Shown here piece by piece: positions 22,894 to 42,750 of a stretch of 64,000 bases of DNA (positions are counted from its first letter, which is position 1; the number at the start of each line of letters is the position of its first letter). Under the pieces are notes generated by a model. That model had not been told where the DNA came from. It saw only the letters and a list, made by a program, of their open reading frames with translations, and ran no database searches. The position numbers and the translations under genes were made by a program. The DNA comes from Henckelia pumila (taxonomy: Eukaryota; Streptophyta; Magnoliopsida; Lamiales; Gesneriaceae). The stretch covers positions 130,170,375-130,234,374 of the forward strand of contig NC_133121.1 of the NCBI RefSeq assembly GCF_033568475.1, written 5' to 3'.

Positions 22894-24189
22894 TTACTGT
22901 GCGCTCTTCTTCCCGTCAGCATAGTAACTGAGGTACCATCGCACAAATTTCTTCAACCCTGTCTGAAGATCAGTCGACGGTTTATAACCAAGTTCTTTCT
23001 GAGCTAAGCTTATGTTGGCATGCGTAAATTGTACATCACCATTCCTTGGCAACTTCATAACCAACCTCTTCGCCTTCACCTTGAGTAACCTCTCCAAAAT
23101 ACTCACAAGATCCGAAACTGGTACAGGGGATGTGTTTCCCAGATTGTACACCCGCAATTGAGCCGGCCCCTTCTTCTTGCCCCCACTGCCGGTGCTTTTC
23201 TCTGCCGTATCTATTGCACCCAAACAACCCTTTACAATATCATCAATGTAGGTAAAATCCCTCGCCACCGTTCCATGATTCGCAGCCTCAAAGATTGGGA
23301 TCGACTTCCCCTTCAAAATATCCCTAGTAAAAAAGAAGTATGCCATGTCCGGCCTACCCCATGGTCCATAAACTGTGAAGAATCTCAATCCGGTAAGCGA
23401 AAGCCCATATATATGATTATAGGTATGTGCAATCTCTTCACCGGCTTTCTTAGTTGCGGCATACAGGCTTGCAGGCTGATCAGTCCTGTCCCTCTCGGAA
23501 AAAGGAACCTTAGTATTCAATCCATACACAGAACTACTCGAAGCCCACACGATCGCTGGCTGCGGATTCACATTCTTGCAAACTTCAAGCACACTAACTA
23601 GGCCGGCAATGTTGCTATGTACGTAGGAGCTAGGATTCTCCATTGCATAGCGAACGCCGGCCTGAGCAGCCAGATGCATAACATGAGTAAAGGGCACAAT
23701 ATCAAAAAGTTTCTTTAATAGAGCAGCATCATTGATATCACCCTCCACAATGTACACCCCGATTCTATCTAAAAGTGCTTGTCTAGCCCTCTTCAGGGAG
23801 GTATCATAATAATCATTGAAATTATCAAGCCCCAAGACACCGTCCCCCCGCCGTTTGAGGGCGGAGGAGACATGAGTGCCCACAAAACCAGCAGCCCCTG
23901 TAACCAAAACCGAAATCCCATTTCTAGACCTTATTTTAGCAGAGGCCCTGACCCTTTTTTCGAAGTTAGGGCCTTCATAAGAGCTTCTAAGGGACCTTCT
24001 AGAGAGATCTGAAGGAACAGGGGATGAAGAAGAGGGTGATCTATAGAAGAACAAAAAGATCAAGCCGAGGAAAACCAATGACCAAAAAGCCAGCTTGGCC
24101 AGAGAAGAATGCAGCCTCACCCTATTGTATGGAGACTTCTCCATCTTGAACTTTCCTGGGGTCGAAGGGGCGCTGTCAATGTGCTTCAT
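22894..24189 (-). CDS. GAE: UDP-glucuronate 4-epimerase (GAE1-like)
   Basis: Single-exon coding region, 431 residues, from ATG 24189 (MKHIDSAPSTPGKFKMEK) to TGA at 22894. It is a type II Golgi membrane protein with a membrane helix at about 32-53. It is followed by an SDR-fold epimerase domain with the NAD motif GAAGFVG and the catalytic pair YAATK in ASLYAATKKAGEE. It converts UDP-glucuronate to UDP-galacturonate, the pectin precursor. Length equals Arabidopsis GAE1 (about 429, from memory). Start choice: the frame stays open upstream (MMSQ), but TGATGTCACAG just before the ATG, after a T-rich tract, looks like the acceptor of a 5' UTR intron. The matching donor is near 24370 (CTAG/GTACGTAA). 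So MSQ would be intronic. No disruption seen. Confidence 0.95.
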   Translation of the reverse strand: MKHIDSAPSTPGKFKMEKSPYNRVRLHSSLAKLAFWSLVFLGLIFLFFYRSPSSSSPVPSDLSRRSLRSSYEGPNFEKRVRASAKIRSRNGISVLVTGAAGFVGTHVSSALKRRGDGVLGLDNFNDYYDTSLKRARQALLDRIGVYIVEGDINDAALLKKLFDIVPFTHVMHLAAQAGVRYAMENPSSYVHSNIAGLVSVLEVCKNVNPQPAIVWASSSSVYGLNTKVPFSERDRTDQPASLYAATKKAGEEIAHTYNHIYGLSLTGLRFFTVYGPWGRPDMAYFFFTRDILKGKSIPIFEAANHGTVARDFTYIDDIVKGCLGAIDTAEKSTGSGGKKKGPAQLRVYNLGNTSPVPVSDLVSILERLLKVKAKRLVMKLPRNGDVQFTHANISLAQKELGYKPSTDLQTGLKKFVRWYLSYYADGKKSAQ

Positions 24190-24640
24190 CTGTGACATCA
24201 ACCAACAACAAAAAAAAAATCGAGATTTGACGAGTTCCCACGACCAATTTCCCTGCCTTTGCTGCCTATCTGCTGCTTTTCTTGGATTTTCTTGAAATCA
24301 GAATCCAAGGAATAGGGCCTGGGCGTAAAAACAAGATTTTGATAAATGCAGGTGCTGAGGATTACGTACCTAGAGATGGTGGTGTGGAATAGTTCTACGC
24401 TTTATTCATGGGGAATCTTTGGTTTCTTGTAGAAAATGGTTGTTGGTGGCGGTGGTGATTGAATTTTTTTTTTTTCTTTTCTTTTCTTCCAAAAACCAAA
24501 AAATAAAAATAAAAATCTCCCTTTTCTTTTGTGCGGACTCCTTTGATTTTTACAATGGAAAAAAGATTTGAAAATTGATGAATGAATAAAAATGGTGATT
24601 GGAGAGAGGGCCAAGAGATTTGGGGTGGAACCAAACCAGA
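24190..24640 (-). promoter_or_regulatory. GAE 5' UTR with probable intron
   Basis: A donor-like CTAG/GTACGTAA near 24371 and an acceptor directly at the ATG suggest a ~180-bp leader intron. The purine/pyrimidine-rich stretch around 24450-24500 is probably leader sequence. Transcription start not located. Confidence 0.5.
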
Positions 24641-33153
<8,513 letters not shown>

Positions 33154-34782
33154 TTCTCTGAAGAACTAAAATAGCTTCAGCAATTTTGATCGGGAAAAAA
33201 AAGTGTGGAGTTTTAAAACAGCAAATTCTTCCTTTTTAATTCTTTCTTTAAAAAAAATTTCAGAAAAATCCCACCTAATTCTTCTTGGGTTTTAGGTTGA
33301 GGATGATGGAGTGTGCGCAGGTTAGGAAGTGTAATTATGAACAAAGTGGGTCGTTGAGATCCAATTTGTCTCACCAACCTTACTTGACCGCTGAAACAAA
33401 TTATTTCTCTTTATTTTAGGGGAAAAAAACAAGAAGAAGAAGAAAAAACACTTGATTTTTATATTTTTAATTAATCGACAAAAAATATTTATAGCTAAAA
33501 AATATCCAATATTATATCTAGACAAACTATCAACGTAACAACTAAAATAATAATTAAGTTTCGAGTCAAGTCAATTTAAAAACAACTCTAAATACCAAAT
33601 AACAAAAAAAAACTAGTAGACATTATTGAAAAAACAAACAAAAGAAACGAAACACGTGTGCGTATAATAGTGAAAAAATAATAATGCAAGAGAATACACC
33701 TGACTATTTTTTTTTAATCGAAAATAATTTAACTAAAACTATTAAAAACAATTAGTTCAGAACATTTTTTAGTAGTTCAAATCTACCTCTAAAGGTCGGA
33801 ATAGCCTTCAAAATGGGCGGCCCGGCGTTGAAGTCTTGGAAAAAATAATATAAAATGTCTTCATAACATCTAATCTTGATTAAAATTGATGTCATGTTTT
33901 TACAAATATATGATTTACGGTTGTGATACAAACTAAAGTCACAATTTTTGGTGATATCATCGTCGAACATATCATCGTCGATGACTTGTAGCTAATCCTA
34001 CCAAACGAAACATACTCAACACGTTAGCTTTCTCAATGTCCCAATTCCAAAGTTCCATTTTCGTAGAAGCAACAAAAACTCCACACCAACAAAAATTGAC
34101 AGTTAAATAAATGCAAAGAGTAAGAGGCAATCAATGTCACACAAAAGAGTGGGAGAGTAGGAGAATGAGGATAGCCAACAACCACATCTAACACTCACAT
34201 TCAACTACCACATACTAGTTTGATGGATCCCTCTTGGATTCGTGGCCCCGTCTCTATCATGTACTCACATGATGCAAACCTCAAATTTTTCAAGAAGAGA
34301 TTAGGTGCAGCCCACCAATTTATACACATCAATGGTTTGAATTCACGTTCCAATCTAAAACAATAAAATAATCATGATGATTCACTCAACATGTGCTCAC
34401 GTTGAAGGATCAAGTAATAGATCACGAGGAATGGTGCACGCATCCATGTTGCCTATCTACTTTTGGCTTATTTTTAAACAAGAACCTTGTGATTATTCGA
34501 AACGAGTTAAGATACAAAACTAAGATGACGTTCGTGTACAAACTCCGGAGTATAATATGTATACTCTTTTCTTGTTCTTAGACTGCAAACTCTGCTGCTA
34601 GAACTCAAAACCAAAGGGAAACACAGAAAAATTGCATGGTTTTTATGGCAAACTCTCAAGTACAGACCTATCTGAAAGCGAGTTTCTTGTGCTTTCTTCC
34701 AATACAGCTTTATCAATCCGAAATGCTAATGTAAGTGGTCTTCGAATTCCACAAGTAACCAAAGAAGCTCAGCCACCACAGC
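33154..34782. other. EPSPS promoter and transketolase 3' region
   Basis: 1.6 kb between two head-to-tail genes, containing the EPSPS 5' UTR/promoter (near 33154-33400) and the transketolase 3' UTR (near 34500-34782). No coding exon. Short purine-rich runs at 33420-33450. No clear repeat. Confidence 0.6.
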
Positions 34783-37700
34783 CTACAAGAGCTCTTTAGC
34801 TGCAGCTACGACGGCTTCCGCTGTAATGCCAAACTCCTTGTAGATTTTTCCTGCAGGCGCACTAGCTCCAAATCGGTCGATTCCAATGGACTTTCCTTTA
34901 GATCCAACAATCTTTCCCCAGCCAAATGTTGTTCCAGCTTCGATGCTGACTCTAGCAGTTACCGCTGAAGGCAGAACACTTTCCTTGTACTCATCAGATT
35001 GTTCGTCGAAAAGTTCCCAAGAAACAAAGGAGACAACTCTTACTTTCTTCCCTTCTTTCCTGAGTTCATCACCAGCCTTTGCTGCAATTTCCAACTCGGA
35101 ACCGGTTCCGATCAAAATGACATCAGGCTTGTTATCGGATGAATTGTCTGATATGACGTAGCCTCCCTTTTCAACACCTTCGATGGAGGTTCCAGGAAGC
35201 TGTGCTAGCTTTTGTCGAGACAGGGCAAGGACTGATGGCCTCTTCCGATTAAGAACAGCCACCTTGTATGCACCAGCAGTTTCGTTGCCATCCGCTGGGC
35301 GGAGCATCAATATGTTCGGCATTGCTCGGAAACTTGCCACATGCTCAATAGGCTGATGAGTTGGTCCGTCCTCTCCAAGCCCGATCGAGTCGTGGGTCAT
35401 CACGTAAATAACTCCAGCTTCACACAATGCGGAGATCCTCATGGCTGCTCTCATGTAATCAGTGAAAACAAAGAAAGTTGCACAGTACGGAATTATGCCA
35501 GGGCTGTGAAGTGCTATTCCATTACATATGGCTCCCATGCCATGTTCACGAACACCAAACCTTACGTTTCTCTCTTCTGGGGTGTTCTTTTGAAAGTCGC
35601 CAAACATTTTGAGAAGGGTCATGTTGGACGAGGCAAGATCAGCACTGCCACCTAGCAAACCAGGGAGAACCTTTGCAAGAGCATTGAGATTTTGCTGAGA
35701 GAGGTTTCTGGTGGCATCAGCTGGGCTCTCAGGAGTGTATGTCTGTAACGAGAAGACATTATTCAGAAATATATTTCGAGAGACTATAACAATACAACAT
35801 GGAAGCTTTTTTCATTAAATACACTTCTGCATATGTTCTGTTTTCTTACATTACGCTCATTGCTCACATGGTCAAACGCATCCACAACTTTCTGAATTGC
35901 TTTTTCATATTACTAGCAATAACATACTCATTGATGTAGATGTGGCATCTTTTCAAAGTCAAAACAAGGTTAAAGATGATAAAAAAAAAAAAAATTGGGG
36001 GGAAACTACTCACAGGAAGAGCCTTTTCCCAACCAGCTGGTAGTTCACCAGTGATGATAGACTTTAACTCAGTTGCTTCCTCAGGATACTTCTTCTCATA
36101 TTCAGCAAACTTGGCATTCCATTCAGCTTCAAATGAAGCACCCTCAGGAACATGTCGGCTCCAATGACTGCCATATAGAATGTCCAAAATCATGAAGCTT
36201 AACATAAATTATTAAAATAAAGAGGAATCCAACGTCTTACTTCTTCACATCTTCAGGCACATGGAAAGGCTCGTGAGGCCATCCAAGATTCTTTCTGGTC
36301 GCTTCAACTTCCTTGGCGCCTAGTGCACTTCCATGCACACTGTATGAGTTGGCCTTGTTGGGGGATCCAAAACCAATGGTAGTTGTTATCTGCTTGGAGA
36401 AAAAAAAGACATAAATTATACAATTTTACCTTCAAGAAGATGCAAAGAATTTAATGGAGAAAAAAGAATAACAATAAAAATAATAATAAAAATTTTTTAA
36501 AAAAAAAACGAGGCCGGTGGCTTGTACAATTTCCACGCGTTTGTAGGAACCGGGGTATTCGATCGCCCCAACAAATGAATGTATATCTGACCTTAATCAG
36601 AGTGGGCTTGTCTTTTACAGCCTTGGCTTCCTTGATAGCGGCTCTAATTTCATCATAACCTGTGTTACCATTCTTCACCCAAATCACATGCCAACCAAGA
36701 CCCTCAAAACGAGAGTCAACACTCTCAGTGAAAGCAATTTCGGTGTCACCATCAATAGAGATGTGATTGTCATCATAAAACGCGATAAGCTTTCCCAATC
36801 CCCAGTGCCCTGCAAGGGAGCACGCTTCATTTGATATACCCTCCATTTGACACCCATCACCGAGGATAACATACCTAGAAAGGAGCCAATACCATCAGGA
36901 AAATAAGTCAAGAACAGTGAACCAATTTCATCATCAAAGAACACAAATGAAGAAACGAATTTTGAAGTTAACTTACGTGTAGTGGTCAACAATTTCGCTA
37001 TCGGGTTTGTTATAGCGAGCTGCCAGGTGTTTTTCTGCAAGAGCCAAGCCCACAGCATTGGCAACGCCTTGACCAAGTGGGCCTGTGCAAAGAAAACGTG
37101 TCAACCTTAATCAGTTTCAGAGATCCAATCCAAGGGTATGGAAGCAAACAAATCGAAATTTAGAGATTAGATTCTACCGGTAGTGACTTCAACACCAGGT
37201 GTCTCGAAGTTCTCAGGATGACCAGGCGTTTTGCTTCCCCACTGACGGAAACTCTTCAAATCCTCTTCCTGTCAAGTTAAATGATGTTTGCCCAAGAATC
37301 GTATGAAGTGCTCACGAGACATCGAACATGCATATATACTTTCAATAACACTAACTATCCTTAAAATGTGCTCCACAGACCAACAGAACACGAAAGAACA
37401 GATATAACAATTTTATCCCTCCACTGAATCTGAACTCCCTAAGAAGCCAGAAAAAGCACCAGAAAGTAAATTCGAAAATCTGGAGCTGTACCAACCCTCA
37501 CCGAAATGTTTACAACAATTCCCAACAAATCTGAAACCTAGTTCTTGCTCAATCCCAGAAAACTACATTAACAGTAAAATCTCAACAGATTAGCTCAAAG
37601 TTGGATCTTTGCCATTTTCTCACGGCACATCATTAAAACAAAAAAGAAGATTAACCTTCAATCATCAAAACAAAACTCCAGGAATCCAGAGATGATAATC

Positions 37701-38351
37701 GGATACCAACTCAGTATCCAAAAACAAACCCACTAAGATCCATCACACCTACCACGCACACAGTCTAATATAGTAATATCAAAGATCCTACTGCATGTCG
37801 TGCATTTAATCAGAAATAAGATTAAGAAATTAGTTAACATTGCGGAACAAGACCAAAGATTAAACCTTGACTGAGTCATATCCTGCGAGGTGAAGCAGCG
37901 CGTACTGTAGCATACACCCGTGTCCAGCGGAAAGCACAAAGCGGTCACGATTAAACCAATAAGGATTCTTAGGATTGTACCTCATGATTTCATCGTACAG
38001 CACGTGACCCATCGGAGCGCATCCCATGGGCAGACCAGGGTGCCCCGAATTAGCTTTCTCGACGGCATCGATTGCCAAGAACCTGATCGTGTTGACGGAT
38101 TTATCGATGAGCGCAGTGTCAGTTTTATCTAATGTTTCAACTGCCGCGGAAGCGATAATTGGGCGGCGGATGGTGGCGGGGATGCTGCAGCGGCGGCCTG
38201 AGATGGAGGGCGTAGTCGTAGAGGTCGATTTCAGGCCGGAGAAGGAAGGAAGGGACAAGGACGTGGAGGTGGTGGAGCCATGGCGGCGGATGGCAGCGCG
38301 TGATAGCACGGCTTGGGACAGCGTGAGGGAGGAAGAAGAAGAAGAAGCCAT
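34783..38351 (-). CDS. TKL: Transketolase, chloroplast
   Basis: Seven exons: 38351-37866, 37268-37178, 37082-36977, 36874-36592, 36389-36241, 36167-36014, 35742-34783. All are GT-AG and in phase; 742 residues. It is a TPP-dependent enzyme of the Calvin cycle and oxidative pentose phosphate pathway. It moves two-carbon units and yields xylulose-5-P, ribose-5-P and erythrose-4-P. A Ser/Thr-rich transit peptide (about 1-70) precedes the conserved start [20 protein letters not shown]. Visible motifs: [53 protein letters not shown], the TPP-binding [19 protein letters not shown] ... [11 protein letters not shown], and in the second half [19 protein letters not shown] with the catalytic Glu. The C-terminus is [16 protein letters not shown]. 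Length fits plant plastid transketolases (about 741). ATG 38351 ([15 protein letters not shown]) is preferred over the in-frame 38396. It lies just upstream of EPSPS in the same orientation. Confidence 0.97.
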
Positions 38352-39337
38352 GGCTCTGCACTGTTTCTTTGCGTGAGAGAAAAAACTGCTGATCAAAAAT
38401 GGGAAGAAGACAAATTGAAAATATAGAAGTGTGAACTATTTTGTTTTAATTATTATTTTATTTTAATCATCTTTAATACAAAAAAAATATTTTACATTTG
38501 TTATAATTTATAATTAAGATAAATCAGAGTTAAATATCTCCAAAATGAGAGTGGAAACATTGACCTAAAATTATTTGAAATTTTATTGATATGTTTTAGG
38601 TAAATGACTACATGTAGGTAAATCTTGTGCTAAAATTATTCAACCTTATGTTATTTCTATTTTTGTGAGACAAATATTTACAAGATTTAAAAGAATTACA
38701 CTAAATAATCGTGGAAATTGGCACCCACCCACGGGGGGTTAGGTGAACCTTTTAAAAATAGAGAGGTCACCGGTGGCTTGTTTGTTAATTATGATTTATG
38801 ACTTTGTTGGCCATTAGGTCAAATGTTTCATTTGACATGGGATTCGACTCTTTTTAGGAAAGAAAATTGTAGTTTATATATATGATTATATTTTATATTT
38901 GAAATTATAAAATTGTTTTTAATTTAGTTTTAATACATTATTTACAATTAAAATATATTTTTCAAATTTTGTAATTTTAAAAATAATATAACCGTGTATA
39001 TAATTTTTATTATGTATATAACATTATACTTTTAATTATTATATTTGTAGCATATTTATCGAGTGTTAATTACTGTTTTACGAAGATTTTTTATCATGAT
39101 AAAATTAGGTAATGTTTTGGAAAACTTTTAAAAAGAATTTTTTAGTTTCTTTTTTTAATAAACAGCGCTAGAGATATTGAAGTACGGTGAGCTTCGGAGA
39201 AAAATCTGTAGCTACTCAAAATATTATTTTATTTGTTATGCTAGTGAAACATTCAATTATTTATTGTCGGAATTATGGGGTTAAGTTACGAAATTACCCT
39301 GCAAATGGGGGGCTAACTTTTAGTCTTTAGACACAAG
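38352..39337. other. Transketolase promoter side
   Basis: AT-rich non-coding DNA upstream of the transketolase start, up to the hAT element. No recognised motif is strong enough to call. Confidence 0.5.
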
Positions 39338-39345
39338 ATTGTGAG

Positions 39346-39740
39346 CAGGCATGGCAATTTTCCTCGCGGATTTCGGTACGTGGGGGAAAATCCGAAACGG
39401 GGCGGGTTTGGGAGAGTATTTTTGGATATGATTTTGGATTTGGGGATTTTTAAAAATCCCCGAAACATATTAGGGCGGGTATGAGGATGTTATCCCCATC
39501 CCCGAACCCGCCCCAATAATAATAATAATAATATTTTAATTATCAATTTTTTTTAAATCTAAAATATTATTAAAAAATTAAAATTAAAAGTATTATTATT
39601 ATTTTGTTTATATATATTTTTATACATTATATATAATACATTCGTTTATGATAGCGTAGTTTTTTATAACATAAAAATATTATTTGAATCTCATTCATTT
39701 TACGTACACATAAAAAAAATTTATATTTATATTAGTCTAA

Positions 39741-39771
<31 letters not shown>

Positions 39772-39924
39772 TTTGTTATCCTGCCCACTCACCGTGCCCA
39801 CCTAATGTGCCCACCATGAGGTGTCACTCAACTATTGGATGTGATGAATTGTGCGTCCAATAGTTGAGTGCCACCTCATGGTGGGCACATTAAGTGGGCA
39901 TGGTGGGTGGGTAGGATAGCAAAA

Positions 39925-39964
<40 letters not shown>

Positions 39965-40202
39965 TATATATATATATTATTTATTTTGATAAATTTAGAA
40001 ACAATATATAATCTTAATAAATTTTTGATACATAGTATTTTTTTATATATTAATTTTGATTTATAGAAATATTTTGTATTTAAAATATTTTTATTAATTT
40101 TAAAAGTTAATATTATAATAAAAATTGACCCAAAATATTTTAGATATTTTATTATAAAATTGAATAATAATTTTTATATTCTTATATAATAAAATTTACT
40201 AA

Positions 40203-40239
<37 letters not shown>

Positions 40240-40402
40240 GGGTATGGGTATGGGGATGGGGACTTGATCCTCTTGGGATGGGTATGAGGAATCCCCGATA
40301 AAAATTAATGGGAATTGGGGTGGGTATGGAGATCGGATTTGAATTCGGGGACGGGGATGGAGATGACATCCCCGTCCCCGACCCGCCCCATTGTCATCCC
40401 TA
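39346..40402. mobile_element. Non-autonomous hAT element, 1.06 kb
   Basis: Ends CAGGCATGGCAAT (left) and ATTGTCATCCCTA (right) form imperfect inverted repeats of the hAT type. Near-identical 8-bp flanks ATTGTGAG (39338-39345) and ATTGTGGG (40403-40410) fit a hAT target duplication with one change. Subterminal G-rich/C-rich stretches (GGGTATGGGGATGGGG, CCCCGACCCGCCCC) pair across the element. The middle is AT-rich with several (AT)n runs and a nested foldback at 39768-39926. No transposase. Confidence 0.8.
39768..39926. mobile_element. Nested foldback (hairpin) element inside the hAT
   Basis: Two ~70-bp arms, 39768-39839 and 39856-39926, are near-perfect reverse complements (for example CACCATGAGGTG / CACCTCATGGTG and CAACTATTGGA / TCCAATAGTTG). 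The loop is ~16 bp. It is embedded in (AT)n tracts, consistent with insertion into a TA-rich target. Classed as a MITE-like foldback; superfamily not determined. Confidence 0.85.
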
Positions 40403-41649
40403 ATTGTGGGAGGACCCTGTTAATAAAAAACAAAAAAAACATTAAAAAAAACAGAAAAAACAAACAATTAAACAGTGTTCCAAACTCAAGATTTGAGACG
40501 AGTGAATTTGGTTTCGAGAGCATTCCGCCAGTTTGTTCTTCTGATATATGGACCACTATGGTATCATTTGAAGATGTATAATATTAATCAATCGATAATT
40601 TCTCTTATCATGTTCGTATTATTATTCATTTACAGGTATTTATTTTATACTAATAAAAGTCACGTGTGATACACATGAGAACATCTTTTGTTGTCAATAA
40701 AGGTTGTTAAATAAATTAATTGAGAAAAAAATATATTAACACGCAGTTAATAAATGATTTTCATGGTAATAATATATACTTTTTGAAAGAAAAAAAAACT
40801 ATTACATGTCTTAGTGATGTAATCAATATAATTTTCGACATTGCAACTAATAAAGATATTTGCAACATTTTCGAACAATGTAACACTTGCAGTTTCAATG
40901 TTTGTATTATTTACGATAATGATTATTTTACATCCACATTAACAGTTTAAAATATGACATTATCAATAATTCATGCAAGCTTGTAAATATAAGTGTTACG
41001 TTTATTGTAGTTTTACATTAACAAATATTGATATTAAAACTTATGTATAATTATTACAGCTCGATCGAATTTTTTACTTTTTTTTATTAATTTTACAAAA
41101 TTATGACATGCTTTGTACCATGAATTAGTCTTATTTTCTATCTCATGAATGTATTATTTATTCTTTATTTGTTAATAAATGAGATATGTTAATCAAATTA
41201 TATTAAATATGATTTTATAATTTTTTATGTTATATGTTGATCACTATTGATTTATGGAAACAAAATTGGTATAGATAATGCATTCTAAACATTAATTTAA
41301 ATTATTGTGTCAAATATTTTTTAATTTTATATTTGGTATTTTTTTTTCTCTTCAAAGATTTTTCATATCATGTGTTTTTTATTCTCCATAAAAGAATCAT
41401 TATTATCATTATTAGTATTTTGGTGTTTCAATCTTTTAAGAAACTGGATATTAAGAAATTTGTGTGAATTTTTTTTTTGGTATTTTGGTATTTCAATTTA
41501 AAACTGGATAAGTATTTAATTTAATATGCACACATTATCAATTTTGACCTTATCATAATAATTGATTTTACAAAAGTATCGTCATAGATTTTATCAAGTG
41601 TGTACTAACCAAGGACAAAATTAAAAATAATACACAATGAAAAACTTTG

Positions 41650-42035
41650 ACATTGATTCACAATTTTATAATTGGTATAGATAGATAAGTAATATAATAT
41701 ATTACTTTTATGTCCTAGCCAATATTTAACTTTTACATTTATATCCTTATATGTATTTATTTTACATAAATTTGTGTAGAGTAAAAGAGCAAAAGTTATA
41801 AATTCACAACTGTAAAACTTTACCCTTTTATTCACAATTTTAGATAGATATATAATATAATATAATATAATATAATATAATATAATATAATATAATAAAC
41901 TAGTCAATATTTAACTTTTACATTTATATCATTATATGTATTTATTTTACATAAATTTGGGTAGAGTGAAAAGACAAAATTGTAGATTCACAACTATAAA
42001 ACTTTATGTTTTTATTCACACTTTTAGATAGATAA
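41650..42035. repeat. Two copies of a ~185-bp tandem repeat with (TATAA)n
   Basis: CAATATTTAACTTTTACATT followed by TATGTATTTATTTTACATAA occurs at 41720 and 41905 with matching context. A pentanucleotide TATAA run separates the copies. Confidence 0.8.
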
Positions 42036-42051
42036 TAGATTAATCAAATCA

Positions 42052-42237
42052 TTGAATTTAAATTATAATATTACCCTCAATAAATAATATTATTCAAATT
42101 TTATTAATTATTAAAAAGAAAAAATGATAATTTATCATCTTATATTGAATTTAAATTATAATATTATCTTCAATAAATAATATTATTTATATTTTATTAA
42201 TTATTTAAAAGAAAAAATAATAATTTATTATCTTATT
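42052..42237. repeat. Two copies of a 93-bp tandem repeat
   Basis: TTGAATTTAAATTATAATAT begins at 42052 and 42145. Both copies continue through CTCAATAAATAATATTATT/TTCAATAAATAATATTATT and end in a purine-rich AAAGAAAAAA tract. Confidence 0.85.
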
Positions 42238-42750
42238 TAAAATTTAATCAATCAAATCAAATATTATATCCACTATTATTTTATATTTTTTATTATATTA
42301 GATTATTATTTATACATTATTATCCTATCTTTAACTTCAACCCATGTCTACTTGCATTGATAGGTTAATAAGCCTTCATTGTTATGTTATAAATTTGATT
42401 CGAATTCGATTCAAAAAAAAGTTCCACTGTGTTAGATTTTGATTTAGATTGGATAAATTTTGTACAACGATCATTTATACTCTTTGGAGGATGTAGTATG
42501 CAAAAACATGTAGACATTTGAGAAGAAGATTAATCAAAATTAATGAAAAATACACACGACTCCTGTTCTATTATATAAAAAACTGAGTATCACTCTATGT
42601 TTTGCTTTTAAAAAAAATTATATATATAAAAAAAACTTTCACAATATTTTTAATTTTCACATCTAATAATATTTCATATTTCGACATATTTATTTATTTT
42701 CTGTGTTATTTATTTATTTAATATACTAAATTTCGCTTTTCCTTTAATAC

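Larger units (their letters stand above)
40411..42750. other. AT-rich intergenic region with local tandem repeats
   Basis: No supported gene. A ~185-bp unit is repeated twice (about 41650-42035; CAATATTTAACTTTTACATT at 41720 and 41905). There is a (TATAA)n run at about 41850-41896 and a 93-bp unit repeated twice at 42052-42237. The distal end is the promoter side of the DUF641 gene. Confidence 0.6.
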
